Assembly (NCBI GenBank): GCA_017590115.1
Contig: JAGGNK010003335.1
Location: 1,612,001-1,676,000 of the forward strand
Origin: Montifringilla adamsi
Lineage: Eukaryota > Chordata > Aves > Passeriformes > Passeridae
DNA: 64,000 nucleotides
Direction: 5' to 3'
Shown: positions 26,809 to 38,642 of the stretch, in pieces
How positions within the stretch are numbered: the stretch's first letter is position 1
How the letters are laid out: each line of letters begins with the position of its first letter
Program-made: the position numbers and the translations under genes
Notes under the pieces: generated by a model
Database searches by the model: none
Seen by the model: only the letters and a program-made list of their open reading frames with translations
What the model was told of the DNA's origin: nothing

Positions 26809-27212
26809 CTGACCTGTTCATGTTCAGGTCTGAGGGAGTGCTTTTGTTAGTTTTTGGGAGGGTTGGTGGCCTATAGACTTGGGGATGGCAGTAAACAGAC
26901 CCATTCGACTTCTGCCACCTCAGAATGTGTCAACAGCTGTCCCCAGTGTTCACAGCTATAAGAACAGAACATCTCTCATTGCTTTTGAGGAGCAGCAAAG
27001 TACAGTGGCCAGCCCCAAGCCCAGATCTGTTCCCTGGTTCCCATGGATCTGCAGTGTTCAGTTTCTTTGGCACATGCCCTTTTCTGAGCTGGATACTTTC
27101 ATTATATTTGCACAGGGTTTGTCCAGGGCTGTGAAAACACTTGGTAGCCGTTAACAGTGGTGGCTTCCTGGGATTGCTTGGCTCCAGGTGGAATTGCTTG
27201 TCCTATAGCTGC

Positions 27213-27248
27213 TGCTGTGCACAATAAACTGCTGTGCACAATAAACTG
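27213..27248. repeat. 17-bp direct repeat, two copies
   Basis: GCTGTGCACAATAAACT occurs twice in tandem. It is too short to classify. Confidence 0.7.
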
Positions 27249-28891
27249 CAGGATGCCATGCCAGACTGCCCTGGCAGTGCCCAGCCCAGCACAAAGCCAG
27301 GAGGGTGTGTATGGCCCACGAGGAAGGGGTTTGTGCTGGCAGTGCCCCCTCCCATGGGTTGGATTCCTGCTCTCATTTACACTTGACAGCTCTCAAAAGC
27401 AGATCTAGGACACATTTGTGTTTGAAACACACAAAAACAATTGAGTAATTTTGGCAAATACATATTATACTTCCATTCTAAGAGGAAGAGTCATATCAAG
27501 AGCTGCGTATCTTGTACTGGGGGGAGGCTGGACATGTGGGAGGAATAACCTGACAGAGCAGTAGCACCTGGGGGAGTTAACAAACCACACCTATCAGCAC
27601 GAGAGTCATCCTCAAAACTGTGCTCTCAGCCAGCTCACCAGATCACAGAACTGATAAAAGATGGATGGCTCTGATTTGCATTTTCCATCTGAATTTTGAT
27701 CTTTGTGGTTTGCTTGGCTTGTGTTTTCAAGGGTTTCTCTGTAACCACTAGAGTGTAGAGAAATGTAAGGATTTTTGAAAATAGCATTTCTCCCAGGACA
27801 GGTGGAGCTGCAGCTCCATGAAAACCTTCCAGAACAATGCCAGCCCACCAGTGCCTCCCACATTACCCTTTTTCCCCATTCCCATGACCTGTTGCTTATG
27901 TGGTGGTGTGTACCATGTACAGGCACAGAAAATACAGGTAACCTTGAAATCCTGAAGATGTGCTCCTCTGGTGGAGCTGCACAGGGGGCTTTGGGACTGT
28001 AGCTTTTGGGGAGTTCTATGTTGAGATTACCTGACCTTTGCTTTTCTTGCAAGGCTTTGGGAGATACGGGGTAGGTTTCTGTGTGATTCTGGGGAAGGCA
28101 AAGATCTCTGTGGTCTTTGGCTGGATCTCAAATCCTGGGGTACTGAAGTGTGACCTAATAATTTAGGACTCAGAGAAGGATTGTATTTAAATAAACTATC
28201 ACGGTTTGAATGTTCTACAGCTATTAATTATTAAAACTTATACAAATCCAGGGAGGTTCATGGCATGTTATACACCATACCTAGAAACAGCTGAGCTGGG
28301 CTTACATGAGGTAGATTTTTTCTGAAAAGACATCATCTCCTGTGAGCACAATAGAGCTAGTACTTCTCTTATAAATAGTGAATGTTTTATAATTGCATGC
28401 AGTCCTAAAGCTGGTTCCTATTATCGAGAGTCACAGAGGTTTTGGGGGGAGGGTTTGTGGGTTGTTGTTCTTTCCCAGAATGATGTCCAATCAGCTTCTT
28501 TGGCAGTGTATTAACCATGGCTGAAATATGTGCCCGTGTGAAAATGTTATGGTCTAATAAGCAACTTCACTTTTGTGTCACTTTCTTGCTTTGAAATAAG
28601 AGGTTCTGGGTCAGGAGCTGCCCATTTGATCCCTGTCTGTCTCCAAGTGGAGTTCATACGTCAGTACTTTTATACCAGGCTCTCAAATCCATGTGATAGA
28701 AACACTGTGGTCACTGTAGGTCAAAGGAGCTGATTTAATGAAGTCTCATGTGCCCTCAACAAGCAATTTTGTCACTTCCTGCTGAACTACTGAGCTGTCT
28801 CCACTTAGGGAGATTGGCCATCCCTGGACATCATGGGTATTCAGGGTTGTTCAAGCTGTGTTACAGCTTTTTTGCTTTTCCTTTGCCTCAG

Positions 28892-28985
28892 GTGAACTGT
28901 GTGATGAGGTGATTAACCACTGTGTTCCTGATCTAAATCCCTGCCAGCATGAGTCCAAATGTGTTGCCCTGGACAAAGGAACCAG
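28892..28985 (+). CDS. SLIT3: SLIT3 exon (about 29): end of EGF3 and first half of EGF4
   Basis: The exon is 94 bp and phases run 1 to 2. It reads [18 protein letters not shown], then [13 protein letters not shown]. Its first two bases complete the Gly codon of the TG|EL junction with the exon at 16166. The [15 protein letters not shown] spacing is the start of EGF4 and follows SLIT3. The donor CCAG|GTAAGA is strong and runs straight into a TG-rich tract (28990-29010). The acceptor is TTTGCCTCAG at 28882-28891. Confidence 0.97.
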
Positions 28986-31900
28986 GTAAGAGTGTGTGTG
29001 TATGTGTGTATTGGTCTCTGCACAGAGGGCACATTCATCCATTGGCTTGACTGGGGTTGTACTGGCAATGAGTAGGGAGCAAAAATCACCAAAATCCACA
29101 CAAATAATGCAAGACTATATACGTTTCAGTTGTCTGTGCCACATTTTAACTTTAATGCATCCATACATACTTTTCTAGCTTGCTGTGGTTTACTGAAAAT
29201 AATGGATATACCCTCAGAGCAGAGGAATTATTCTGGAATACAGCATGGCAATAGGAGAATTTCTGGAACAGTCACTGCAAAGTACCTTATCCTACATCAC
29301 AAACCAAGGACAGTTTCCTTATGTGTTCCTTAGGGCACTTATAAATTCAAGCAGTGTTACAGGAGCCTGAACAGATCCAGAGCTGGATGGCTCCAGCTCA
29401 GGAGCTGCCTTTTCCATCGGCCTTGCTTGGCTCATCTGGGGTTTGGTGATGTCTGTATTTGCATTTTCCTGTTGGGAATGGCATTGACTGTGTCACAGGG
29501 GTGAGAGAAAGCCTCGTGTTCTGGATGGCAGCAAAGCACCTGGAGCTTTGGGCCCTGGGACTTGTGAGAGGTGCACAGTGGCAGCGTTCAAGGCTTGTCT
29601 GAAGAGGGACTTGCAGAGCAATTTAGCAAATAGAGACAGTCAGCAGGAAAGTCCAGCTCTGTGAAAGCCTTCTCAGGAAAAGATCTCTGGGGACTAATCC
29701 AAGAGAGTTCAGTGCAGAGCGAGCTGCTCTCTGCACCTTCCCTGAGGCTGTGCTTAGAGCCACAGTGCAGCCCTGGGTGCTCACTGATTCCCTCCTGGGG
29801 TTCTGCCCAGGAGAGGGAAGGCAGCAGGCTTTGTTCCTCCTGGTGACTTCCAGCGGACTGTGTCCTGTGAAGCAACCCGCATGTCAGAACAGTGTAAACT
29901 GACACACAGCACATTGCAGGACAGTTAAAAGAAAATGAACCAAAATCCTACAGAGGGTAGGTATCTCAAGGGCAGCTGACTCTCTGCTAGACAGTCAGGC
30001 AGTACAACACAAGCCTTTCTTTTGGGTGAAAAGCCTCCAGACAGAAATGTTTCCAAATCTTGAAGAAGATTGAGTTATTAAATTATGAGGATGGTTCCTG
30101 AACTGATGTGTAGGCACTAGACAAGGAGGTGTGTGCCAGTGCATAAATGGTCCCTGATGTTCTTTCCAGGTTTCATTCTCAGTTAATCCATCATTTGGTT
30201 AATCCAGCACCTTTGTTTATTTCAATAGCTACATCATGTTTTGAAGTGAAGGCTAGTAACTCAAATTGCCTTCTTTTAGAGCATGAAGGGTGCAGGCAGC
30301 TGTGGCCCTGGATGGTTTTCTCATTGCTGGAAGCATTGTCATACCTGCCACCCAAACAATTTGAGTAAACAAGATACTTTTTCTCACATGCTTGCTAGAA
30401 AAGTGTTCTTCGCAGCAGGGCCACTAACTCTTGAGGGGAGCTAAATAACTGCTTTTAAGTATTATTCTGCTACTCTTTGTTGTGTTGTTCTTCCCTCTAT
30501 TCATAGAACACTACAGAAAAATCCATTATTTCCTTACTCCTCCTGTCCCATTTTGCTTTCTAGCAGCCATACTTGAGAGGCGAAGGAGCTTTGAATGTAG
30601 AGGTTTCCAAGCATTGCTATTTCTTTCATACTTTGATGGCACCAAACCATTCAGAAGTGAGCCCTCAGCAGTTGTGCAGTGATGTAGGGATGCTGCTGGG
30701 GCTCACTGAAAACAGCAGCCTGTGCTCCTGTGCTGTAGCTGATCCCCTGATCTCCTGGTGGTGCAGGATAATGCTCCTGCAGGAGGAGTCTGGCTCCTGT
30801 CTGTCCTGTCTGTCCTGTCTGTCCTGTCTGCTTCAGAGGCAGGGAGTGCCCTGGGCATGTGAGCAGGACCCACCAGTCTGTCTGTCCTGCCCTCAGCTCT
30901 GGTCAGTCTGCAGCTCTGCAGAGGGAAGAAAAAATGACAAAGACAGGGAAAAAAAAATAGGAAGCCAAGTTATTTATTGAGGTGGGGAGGGGAATTCCAT
31001 TCTGGCCCTGCAATAGAAGCCGTGATTCACGGCTTTAATACTGCAGACATTGAGTGCATGCAGATGCAAATCCCCTCAGATAGGCCAACAATTTAAATAC
31101 CACTGGACATGTTTTAGGCTCTCTGTGATACTGGGAATGTTGCCATCGCTACAAGGCTGTAAGAGAAAACAAGATTTCAGCTGTAGTGGTGTCAGATGGT
31201 CACTGGGAAATGAGATAACTATCTAATCATGTAAATTACTCTCTTACCAGGATCTGAACATGAAGGTTTCTTTGCCACTTTCTTTACTGCACCAGACTTT
31301 TACTGATTGACCCTCAGTCCCTTGCTGGCATGCGTGGGACTGTGGGATAAGGATGGAGTTACCATGCCACCATTCCCTGATGGCACAGACCCTGAGTTTC
31401 TAGGAGGAGTCCAGATGAAGAACTCATGGGGATGAATTTCTCACCTCCTGGACTTCAGGCAGGCATTTTTTGGTAGCTTCAGCTTAGATGTGACACACCA
31501 AGAGCTCAGAGAAGACTGACCCAAAAGGAATTCCATGCTTCCATAGCCAAGCTTGGAAGCAAACTGGACTATTTCAGTGTGTCTTTGGCTGCACAGAGCT
31601 CTTTGCTTTTGGAGTTAAATTTGCAGATGGCTTTCCTCCCTTCCAGCATGCACATCTTTAGTATGCTGTTACTTTATAGAAGAAGAGTAGCTTTCTATAT
31701 GCCAGAAAACAAAACAAAAAAATAGCCTTTAACACAATGAAATTACTTCCAAAAAATAACTTCAAGAAAGGAGCATGTTTTTCCATTCACTATATTGATG
31801 TTAGAGCATGATATAAATATACTTTATTATTCTAAAGCTTGGAATTATTACCTGACAGCTTAAAATGCTGATTTAATGCAGCCCCGCAGAGAAAAGTGGT

Positions 31901-33828
31901 GGTTCTGTCATTACTGAGATAGCCAATACACATCATAAAATTGATGCATGGCAGCCCTGAATAAGGAACTGCACATTGTTCATTATTACATCACTTTATA
32001 TTAGGACTGCAGGGATCAATAAAAAACAACAGGATTAAATGCTGCCAGTTCCCCTCACAAAGTCTTTTGATTGACACTATTTCCTTGCAGGTGTGTCTGC
32101 AATGCTGCCAGAAAATGCTGCCCATTTCTTAGGGTTTGGGGCAGGAACACTTCTTGTTTTTTGCTCTTTGCTCTGATTTGCCATCTCCATTATATTAATC
32201 ACAGTATTCCCTGAGGCACCAAGGTGTAAAATAGCAATTCACACACGCAGAGGTGGGAGATGGACCCTCCTGTGGCTGCCAGGCTGGTGCTGGGGGGTGT
32301 CCTGCAGGGAGGGAGGGTTCTGCATGCCCCTGCCCCTGCCCAGGGACAGCCGAGCTGAACAGGCTGTGCCCCATTTCCTCCAGCTTTAGCCGGTCAGGCC
32401 ATGCTCTGAAGGGGGACTGGGGCCCACATTCTCTGTGTCTGGGCGGGGTGGTGCTGTCACCCTGCAGCCTCTGCTGGCCACTGGCACTCACAGGACACTG
32501 TTCACCCTGCAGTGTCACCCAGCTCAGCCCTGGGAGCAGCAGGAGCCACGTGCTGTCACTCAGAGCACAATGATGCTGCCTGGGAAGTGGAAGTGTTTTT
32601 TCCTCATCACTCCTGTGTGTCCAGTTCGTCTGAAAAGGTTTTCCACAAGGTGCTCATCCTGCATTAAACCCACCAGGCTGCTGGCAGGGGGGAGGAGGAG
32701 GAGTAGGCCAGCTGAATAGATGGATGGAGCTGTAGTTTCTCTCCTGATGCCACATCCTCAGCTTTATAATGTATCTCCTCTTCCAGCTCTCAGTGACTAC
32801 CACATTGCGTCCAACCACAGGCTCTAGCAAGAGCACAAACCTCTCCTTCAGTGCTGAAATTCTCTGCAGTTCTTCTCCTGATTTGCTTGAAGCGTTATGC
32901 CTTTTGTTTTCCAGATGTTCAACATCCAGCTGGGAGGACTAAAGTGTGTTTTATGGACTAAAGAGTGTTCATGACTAAACATTGTCTACAGTATAGATTC
33001 AAAAAAAGGCTGCTCAGCAATCCCAAAAGATGTGATCCAAGTCAGAGACTTTGGGATGCATTTTCTATTGTCAGGTTATAAACTTCTGCAAGACTTATAA
33101 ATAGAAGTGCTGATGCAGCCTTCATACAACAAACTCGAGAATTGTATAAAATAAAACCAACAGGCAATGTCTGCAGGTCTGGGTACATCCCACTGTGCTC
33201 CATCCCACAGTGTCACCCCACAGCAGAAGCTGCAGTGTCACCATGGCAAAGCACGTACTGCAAAAACAACTTTCCACTGTTGCAGCAGCATTTTGCCTTG
33301 TCAATGAATGGAAAGCAGGTGGTGGTCTCAAAACTTGGTCTTTCTCTCTGAGTTTGCTGAGGTTTGTAGCTTGTTTACAGACTGTTTCTATTTGGAAGGT
33401 GGACCCATGAAGCTGCACAGGGCCAAGCTCAGACACCCAGCAGTGTGCAGGCACTGGCAAAATCATAGTGTGGGGCATCAGAGGCACTGCCCTTGCAGAA
33501 CACTGCCCCTTGAGTGTGTAAGGTCAGGGAGGGGATTGTCACCTTTAGCACAATTGGGACTCTGCAGGTTGAACATCCCTCCCACAGACTCAGCCAAGGA
33601 GAAGCTGTGGGACGGTGGTGCTTTGCTCGACTGGAATTTCAGCAGATTGCAGAACCCCAAATGCAGCCAGCTAGGAGGGACCTGAGCCTTTCAGGTGGCA
33701 GGAGCTGTGCTTGATGCTGCCAGGAATAATTGCAAACATCTCCACAGCCCAAATCCAACAGGTGCTAGGCTGCTGGTGTGAATGCCGTGCCGAAAGGAGC
33801 CATTAACAGGGATGTTGCTGCCTTTCAG
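28986..33828 (+). other. SLIT3: SLIT3 intron (4.8 kb)
   Basis: No exon was seen. It contains a TG-rich tract just after the donor, a 9-bp tandem repeat at 30796-30831, a short perfect inverted repeat at 31017-31035 and an AT-rich, possibly conserved block at about 31850-32040. No mobile element was delimited. Confidence 0.7.
30796..30831. repeat. 9-bp tandem repeat, four copies
   Basis: CCTGTCTGT is repeated at 30796, 30805, 30814 and 30823, the last with one change at its final base. Confidence 0.9.
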
Positions 33829-33966
33829 ATGCGAGTGCTTGCCGGGCTACAGCGGCAAACACTGCGAGGTGGATGACGATGACTGCGTGGGCCACAAGTG
33901 CCGGCACGGAGCCGCCTGCGTGGACGCGGTCAATGGCTACACCTGCGTGTGCCCGCAGGGCTTCAG
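33829..33966 (+). CDS. SLIT3: SLIT3 exon (about 30): end of EGF4 and most of EGF5
   Basis: The exon is 138 bp, a multiple of three, with phase 2 at both ends. It is the only frame-neutral exon in the window. It reads [19 protein letters not shown], then [16 protein letters not shown] and [14 protein letters not shown]5 is of the calcium-binding type, with the hydroxylation pattern C-x-D-x4-Y-x-C ([10 protein letters not shown]). Almost every codon ends in G or C, a sharp contrast with the exons at 16166 and 28892. The acceptor is CTGCCTTTCAG and the donor is TTCAG|GTACGG. A minisatellite starts 15 bp after the exon end. Confidence 0.97.
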
Positions 33967-33981
33967 GTACGGCAGGGCTCG

Positions 33982-34152
33982 CCATCCTCATCATCCTCTC
34001 CCAGCACTGATCTGACACCCTCATCATCCTCTAACAGCACTGATCTGATACCCTCATCATCCTCTCCCAGCACTGATCTGACACCCTCATCATCCTCTAA
34101 CCCAGCACTGATCTGCCATCCTCATCATCCTCTAACCCAGCACTGATCTGAT
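33982..34152. repeat. 33-35-bp minisatellite, about 5 copies
   Basis: The word TCATCATCCTCT recurs at 33988, 34021, 34054, 34087 and 34122, giving steps of 33, 33, 33 and 35 bp. Each copy continues with a CAGCACTGATCTG block. Alternate units share CTCCCAG or CTAAC variants, which suggests growth by duplication of unit pairs. It begins 15 bp downstream of the exon end at 33966. Confidence 0.92.
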
Positions 34153-37100
34153 ATTCCCCTGTGAACAGGTGCCTCAAGTCCTGTCCCTGCTTAAAAGGAG
34201 GTTTTAACAAGTTACCCAGCGATTCTTGCTTGGGAAGCAGCGATTTTGGGGCGGTGCTGTGTGAGTGTGCCTTCCCCAGCCATCCCTGCTAACACACTGA
34301 GTTAACACCACCCAACACGCTCACCTAAGTTATATGGAGATAAATCCTGCATGTGCAGAGTGAGCAAAGGATAATAAAATTGTGTTTATGAACCCTCCCA
34401 ACTGGCTGCAAGGAAAACACGAGTCTGAAGATTTTGTGGCAGTGTCTCTGTGCCTCTTGGACGAGCTCAGTGATTCAGGCTGTAAATTTCCAGCCTCTCA
34501 TTCTGACAGCTGCCAATATATCTGACTCCTGGAAATCTCTGTCTGTCAAAGATAAGTGTGCTCCTCCAAATGGATTCACTAATCATTGCCTGGGGCTGGA
34601 TACTGGCTTCCTTCCAGCTAAACCTTTTCTGTGTTTGAAATACACACGTGAGACAAAGAAGGAGTACCTGAAAAGATCAGTCTTGACAAAGCAGAAATTG
34701 CATGAACACTTATAAATCATCTTCTCTGCTTTGTATCAGCAACTGTTTTCATTCTTCTTGCTTTCATCCTTGCTGGTTTGGTTTTTTTTCCTTCCCTCTC
34801 AACACACGTTTCTGTTGCAAAGCAGACAGCCTTCCCTGAATAGGCATTGATATATAACATAATGTCAGCCCATGGTTTCACAAAATCAGACTTGTTATTT
34901 ACAAGGTGTCAGATATCCTCTGAATTTCAAATTCATACCCTTCTCTCCATGTTTCACTCTGCTTCAGTCCATTTGATGGCCTTAGGGATCCTGCAGACTG
35001 GTGACTGGGATGTAAATCCTCAGTGTTATCTAATTGTTAGAGTTGGGAAATGGGACTGCAAAGCCACGTCTGGAGTCAAGGGTAACTCAAGCCTGTCATC
35101 AGATGGGACTGACTGGGAGACTTTTGGTGCAGGTCCTCTGATTTTTTAAGGCCTGTAAGCACTAGGCAGTGATGAATGTGAGGGTTTTTTTCTGGGCAAG
35201 CAGAGTCACAGTGTTTGTCAGAGATGTTCTGAGTTGACACAGCTGGGTGGAGCAGCAGGGGTGGGTGGGAGGTTGGTCTGGTCCCTTCCCATGTACCAAA
35301 GAGCTCTAGTGGCAAGTTAGGCAGTGCCCCAGCTTGTCTGGTCTCACACCAGGGGCATCAAGAGCAGGACCTGGAACAGTCCAGTCTTCTCTCCTGATCA
35401 AATGAGGGGCTCTCATTCCACTAACAGTCCTCCAAGTAGAGGAAGCAAGCTCCAAAACGCAGCTACCAGCTTAGACAGCACTTCACAGCCCAAGGCAGCC
35501 ATGGGCAAGCAAAGTAATTCCACTGCCTGTCAACAGCACAGCCAGGATTAACTTGAGTTCTCCTGTTTGCTTTCTTTTTTTTCCACTACTCCATGCCACT
35601 TCCCTAAATTTCCTGTGCAAGATGCAAGGAAGACAAGGGTCTTTGGGGAGGAAAACCTCACACTGAGCACTACTACACTCCCTCTGCCAAGGCAGACAGC
35701 AAGATGGAGCCCCATGTGTTCTCCATGCAGAACAGTCCCTGATGTTGTTTGATTTCAGGATTAAAATTCTGCTAACAAAATATGATCTCATTATTCTTCC
35801 CATGACTCAAGCCTTCTGTAGTTTAAAGGCCCGCTGCTCTGAAGGGGGTTCTGAGGTTTGGGCTTTTTCCTTTTAAGATTACTAATGCAAATATGGTGGT
35901 TGACAGAGTTCAGCCTTCTGATGTTCAGGGTTACAGACTCCCCTGTCCTCGCAGCTGCCTTGGGCACAGTGATGTGTGGCAAGGAGATAACTGTGCGAGT
36001 GTTTGAAGGCTGCAAGTGTTGATGAAAAGAAGAAAACACGAGGGGTGGTCTGACAAAGGTAACTAGGAGACCTAAGATGATGATTAATAAAGTTTTTTGG
36101 CTAAGTATCGGGAATCATTTCCCAGCAGTGAGTTTGCAGAATGCCCTCCCAATTATCCAGAGCTTATGCTGTTGTAATAAAAGCACGGACCTGTAATGAT
36201 TTTATGGTTGTCACTACGCTGTGTGTCAAAGCTATTGGGAGCCACACATTAAAAAGATGCTAAAACTTCAGTCCTCACACAGCTGAACAAATGGCACTTG
36301 GGTAATTCTGAACAGTGTAGGTAGGGCCTCATGCACAGTGAGGCTCTCATGACAGCCCCAAAAATCAATAGTGCCACCATGCACACACTCACTCTCCTAT
36401 TTCATCACTTCCCATTCACTGGTCAGGTGTAGTTGTGCTCCTTGCAGCACCTTTCCTTAGCACTCACCAACTTCTCCCAGCTGCAGAATATGCTTTCCTC
36501 CTGAAAAGTTTTCAATGTTTTCTTCCCAAAATAGCACTCATTTGCCCCCTGCAGATGAAAACATTTTAGAGAATTTGTGAGCCCCGCTGAATAAACCCCG
36601 AGTTCTCAAAGCTTCCCTCCAGCAATCAGCCTCACAGTAGTGCTGCCTGATAAATGCTGCTCTGGTGGGGAAGCACACATTAAGCTGCAGAGCCTGATGG
36701 AAGCACTGCTCCTCTGTGGTGCAGATGCTTCCGAGTTCTCCACTAGGACAGATTGCTGCAAGGAACTCACAGTGATTATTTAAATAAATGAGATTGTACC
36801 AGGCAGAATGGACTTGGCCAAGCTATGGAAGTCAGGCTGTGTTCCACATTCCACTGCTGTGGAAATAAATCCTATTAATTATTTCTAAATATATACTTAC
36901 AAAAAATGTTTAAAATTAAAAAGGAATGGGCCTTGACAGACACTGTCACTAATGTAAGTTCTAGGTGCCAGTATCAGGAGAGCTGGCCTGGTAAAGCCCA
37001 CACCAGGGGGGGTTCACAGCAAGCAAGGGTGAGCAGGAGCCATACCAGGAGCTTGGGGAATCTTTCAGAGCAGCCCTAAGCACAGACACTCTGGCTTCTT

Positions 37101-37956
37101 CCAACATTTGCTTTCTGTTAGTGGAGGCTGTTGCGGGTCACATGGATTTTTTATTATGATTATTTTTAACTTCCAAAAAATTAAAATTATATGCACTGAT
37201 TTTCCTTCTGTTTCCTACTTGCTGCCAAAGACAAAACAAAACAATGGGCATTAGGTAGAAGGGAGCTCACAGGCTGGGTTAGCAGTGCTCTGTTCTGCTG
37301 GTACCTCTGGGAAGGGATTCCCTTGTTTGCAGTGTAGACTCAAATCAGAGATGTAGGGTGGGGAGGTCTCAGGTTTGGGTTTAAATGGCTCACAGACTTC
37401 ACTGGGAACCTCTGCAGGGCACAGTATGGGTGGAAGCTGTTTCAGCCAGGCTGCAGTGCCTTGCAGAGCTGAAGAACCAGCGCAGAGGGCAGTTCAGGCT
37501 GCTCTCAGTGTCTGCACTGCCTTGTTCACGTCCAGCTCAGGACCCTGCCAGCACTCAGCTGGGCTCCTTCACATCAGGCAGCAGGCACACCGTGGCTGCA
37601 CCTCAGAGCCTCTACTCCAAAGCAGAATGGCAGTAATGCCCTAGGATTTCATATTTTTCAGATCCTGCACTGCTTTAGTGTATAGCTCTAAAACTCCATG
37701 GCCTGTCAGCTGCTGACATTTATTGAGATAAAACAATTCCTCTCTAGGCCTGGAACTCAAGGACACCTGAGTGTCTCAGGCCCCAGAGGTTTAAACAACG
37801 GTGAACTGGGGGGATAACTTGGAGTAAATTACTTCATTACCTGAAGCTGTAATTGGAGAATTAACCCCTGATATGTAAATGAAACAAACTTATAATTACC
37901 TGAAAAACTTATGACCATCATCCCACCTGGGGCACCAGAAACTGATGCCTTGGAGT

Positions 37957-38457
37957 TGTTAGGAAAATTAATCCACATACACCAGAAGTTTATGTCCAAA
38001 AAGGAGACAGAGGAGTCCTTTGACTTTATTCAAATAAAGGGAGAGGCCATGGGGCATTCCCCTGGAATCTCTCAAATTTTTGGAGGATGCAGCCTCCTTT
38101 TTATCCTAATTTCCTGGCTGCATTTCCCTTCTCTCTTTCTCCATTGGCTGAGGTACCTGAGAGGTACAGACTTCCCAATATGCCTGATACTGAAGATTTC
38201 CCTCTAATGTCTAACCCTCCCTTTTCATTTTTAATTCTTATGGAATTTAGGGGTTTTTCTTCCCCACTGTTTCTTTCATCTTTCAATGTCTAATTTCATT
38301 TATTAGCAAACCTAAAGTTTATTTGTAAAAGCAAATATCTTTTTCCATTCATCAATCAGTGGAATCCTTCCCATTGCTTCTTTTATCTCCCGGTGCTAAT
38401 TTTATCTACCAGCAGACCCACAGCTCGTTTGTAAAGACAAATCCGCTGTTCCTCTCA
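37957..38457 (-). mobile_element. Solo LTR, antisense, 4-bp target duplication
   Basis: The + strand reads TGTTAGGAAAATTAATCC...GTTCCTCTCA, giving TG...CA ends. GAGT flanks it at 37953-37956 and 38458-38461. Read on the minus strand it has a TATA-like ATAAAAAGGAGG, then the songbird-LTR block GAGAGATTCCAGGGGAATGC, an AATAAA (plus-strand TTTATT at 38025-38030) and the end TTAATTTTCCTAACA. This is the layout of promoter, polyadenylation signal and 3' end in an LTR. No internal region remains. A 4-bp duplication fits ERV1-like elements, but a longer, mutated one cannot be excluded. Confidence 0.85.
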
Positions 38458-38642
38458 GAGTGGCTACCTAAAACAGAGGCTACACAAGAGTAACAAGTAA
38501 AATCGAGTATTTATTAAAGACCATCTGCTTTTATTCTCTTAATTCTATCCAGCCTCTGTTTTAGGAAGGCATCAGCAGTACCTGAAATAAATACACCAAA
38601 GTGGTGCTGACTGAGGCTGTTTGCCTTCCCTTTGCCGTGCAG

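Larger units (their letters stand above)
16306..28891 (+). other. SLIT3: SLIT3 intron (12.6 kb)
   Basis: No exon was found. The intron contains an ERV-like repeat at about 16920-17420 with a 28-base A run, a T/G-rich low-complexity stretch at 18001-18063, a 34-bp minisatellite at 21802-21925, A-rich low complexity at 21258-21330 and 24842-24864, a probable degenerate LTR fragment at about 22850-23030, and a well-bounded solo LTR at 26430-26808. Other short ORFs, such as 18351-18722, 20900-21412 and 22359-22766, show no recognisable domain. The acceptor is CTTTTCCTTTGCCTCAG. Confidence 0.75.
33967..38642 (+). other. SLIT3: SLIT3 intron (4.7 kb)
   Basis: It opens with a minisatellite at 33982-34152 and holds an AT-rich, possibly conserved block at about 36060-36260. 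A solo LTR at 37957-38457 ends 185 bp before the next exon. No coding sequence was recognised. The acceptor TTTGCCGTGCAG at 38631-38642 has a G in an otherwise pyrimidine-rich tract. Confidence 0.75.
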
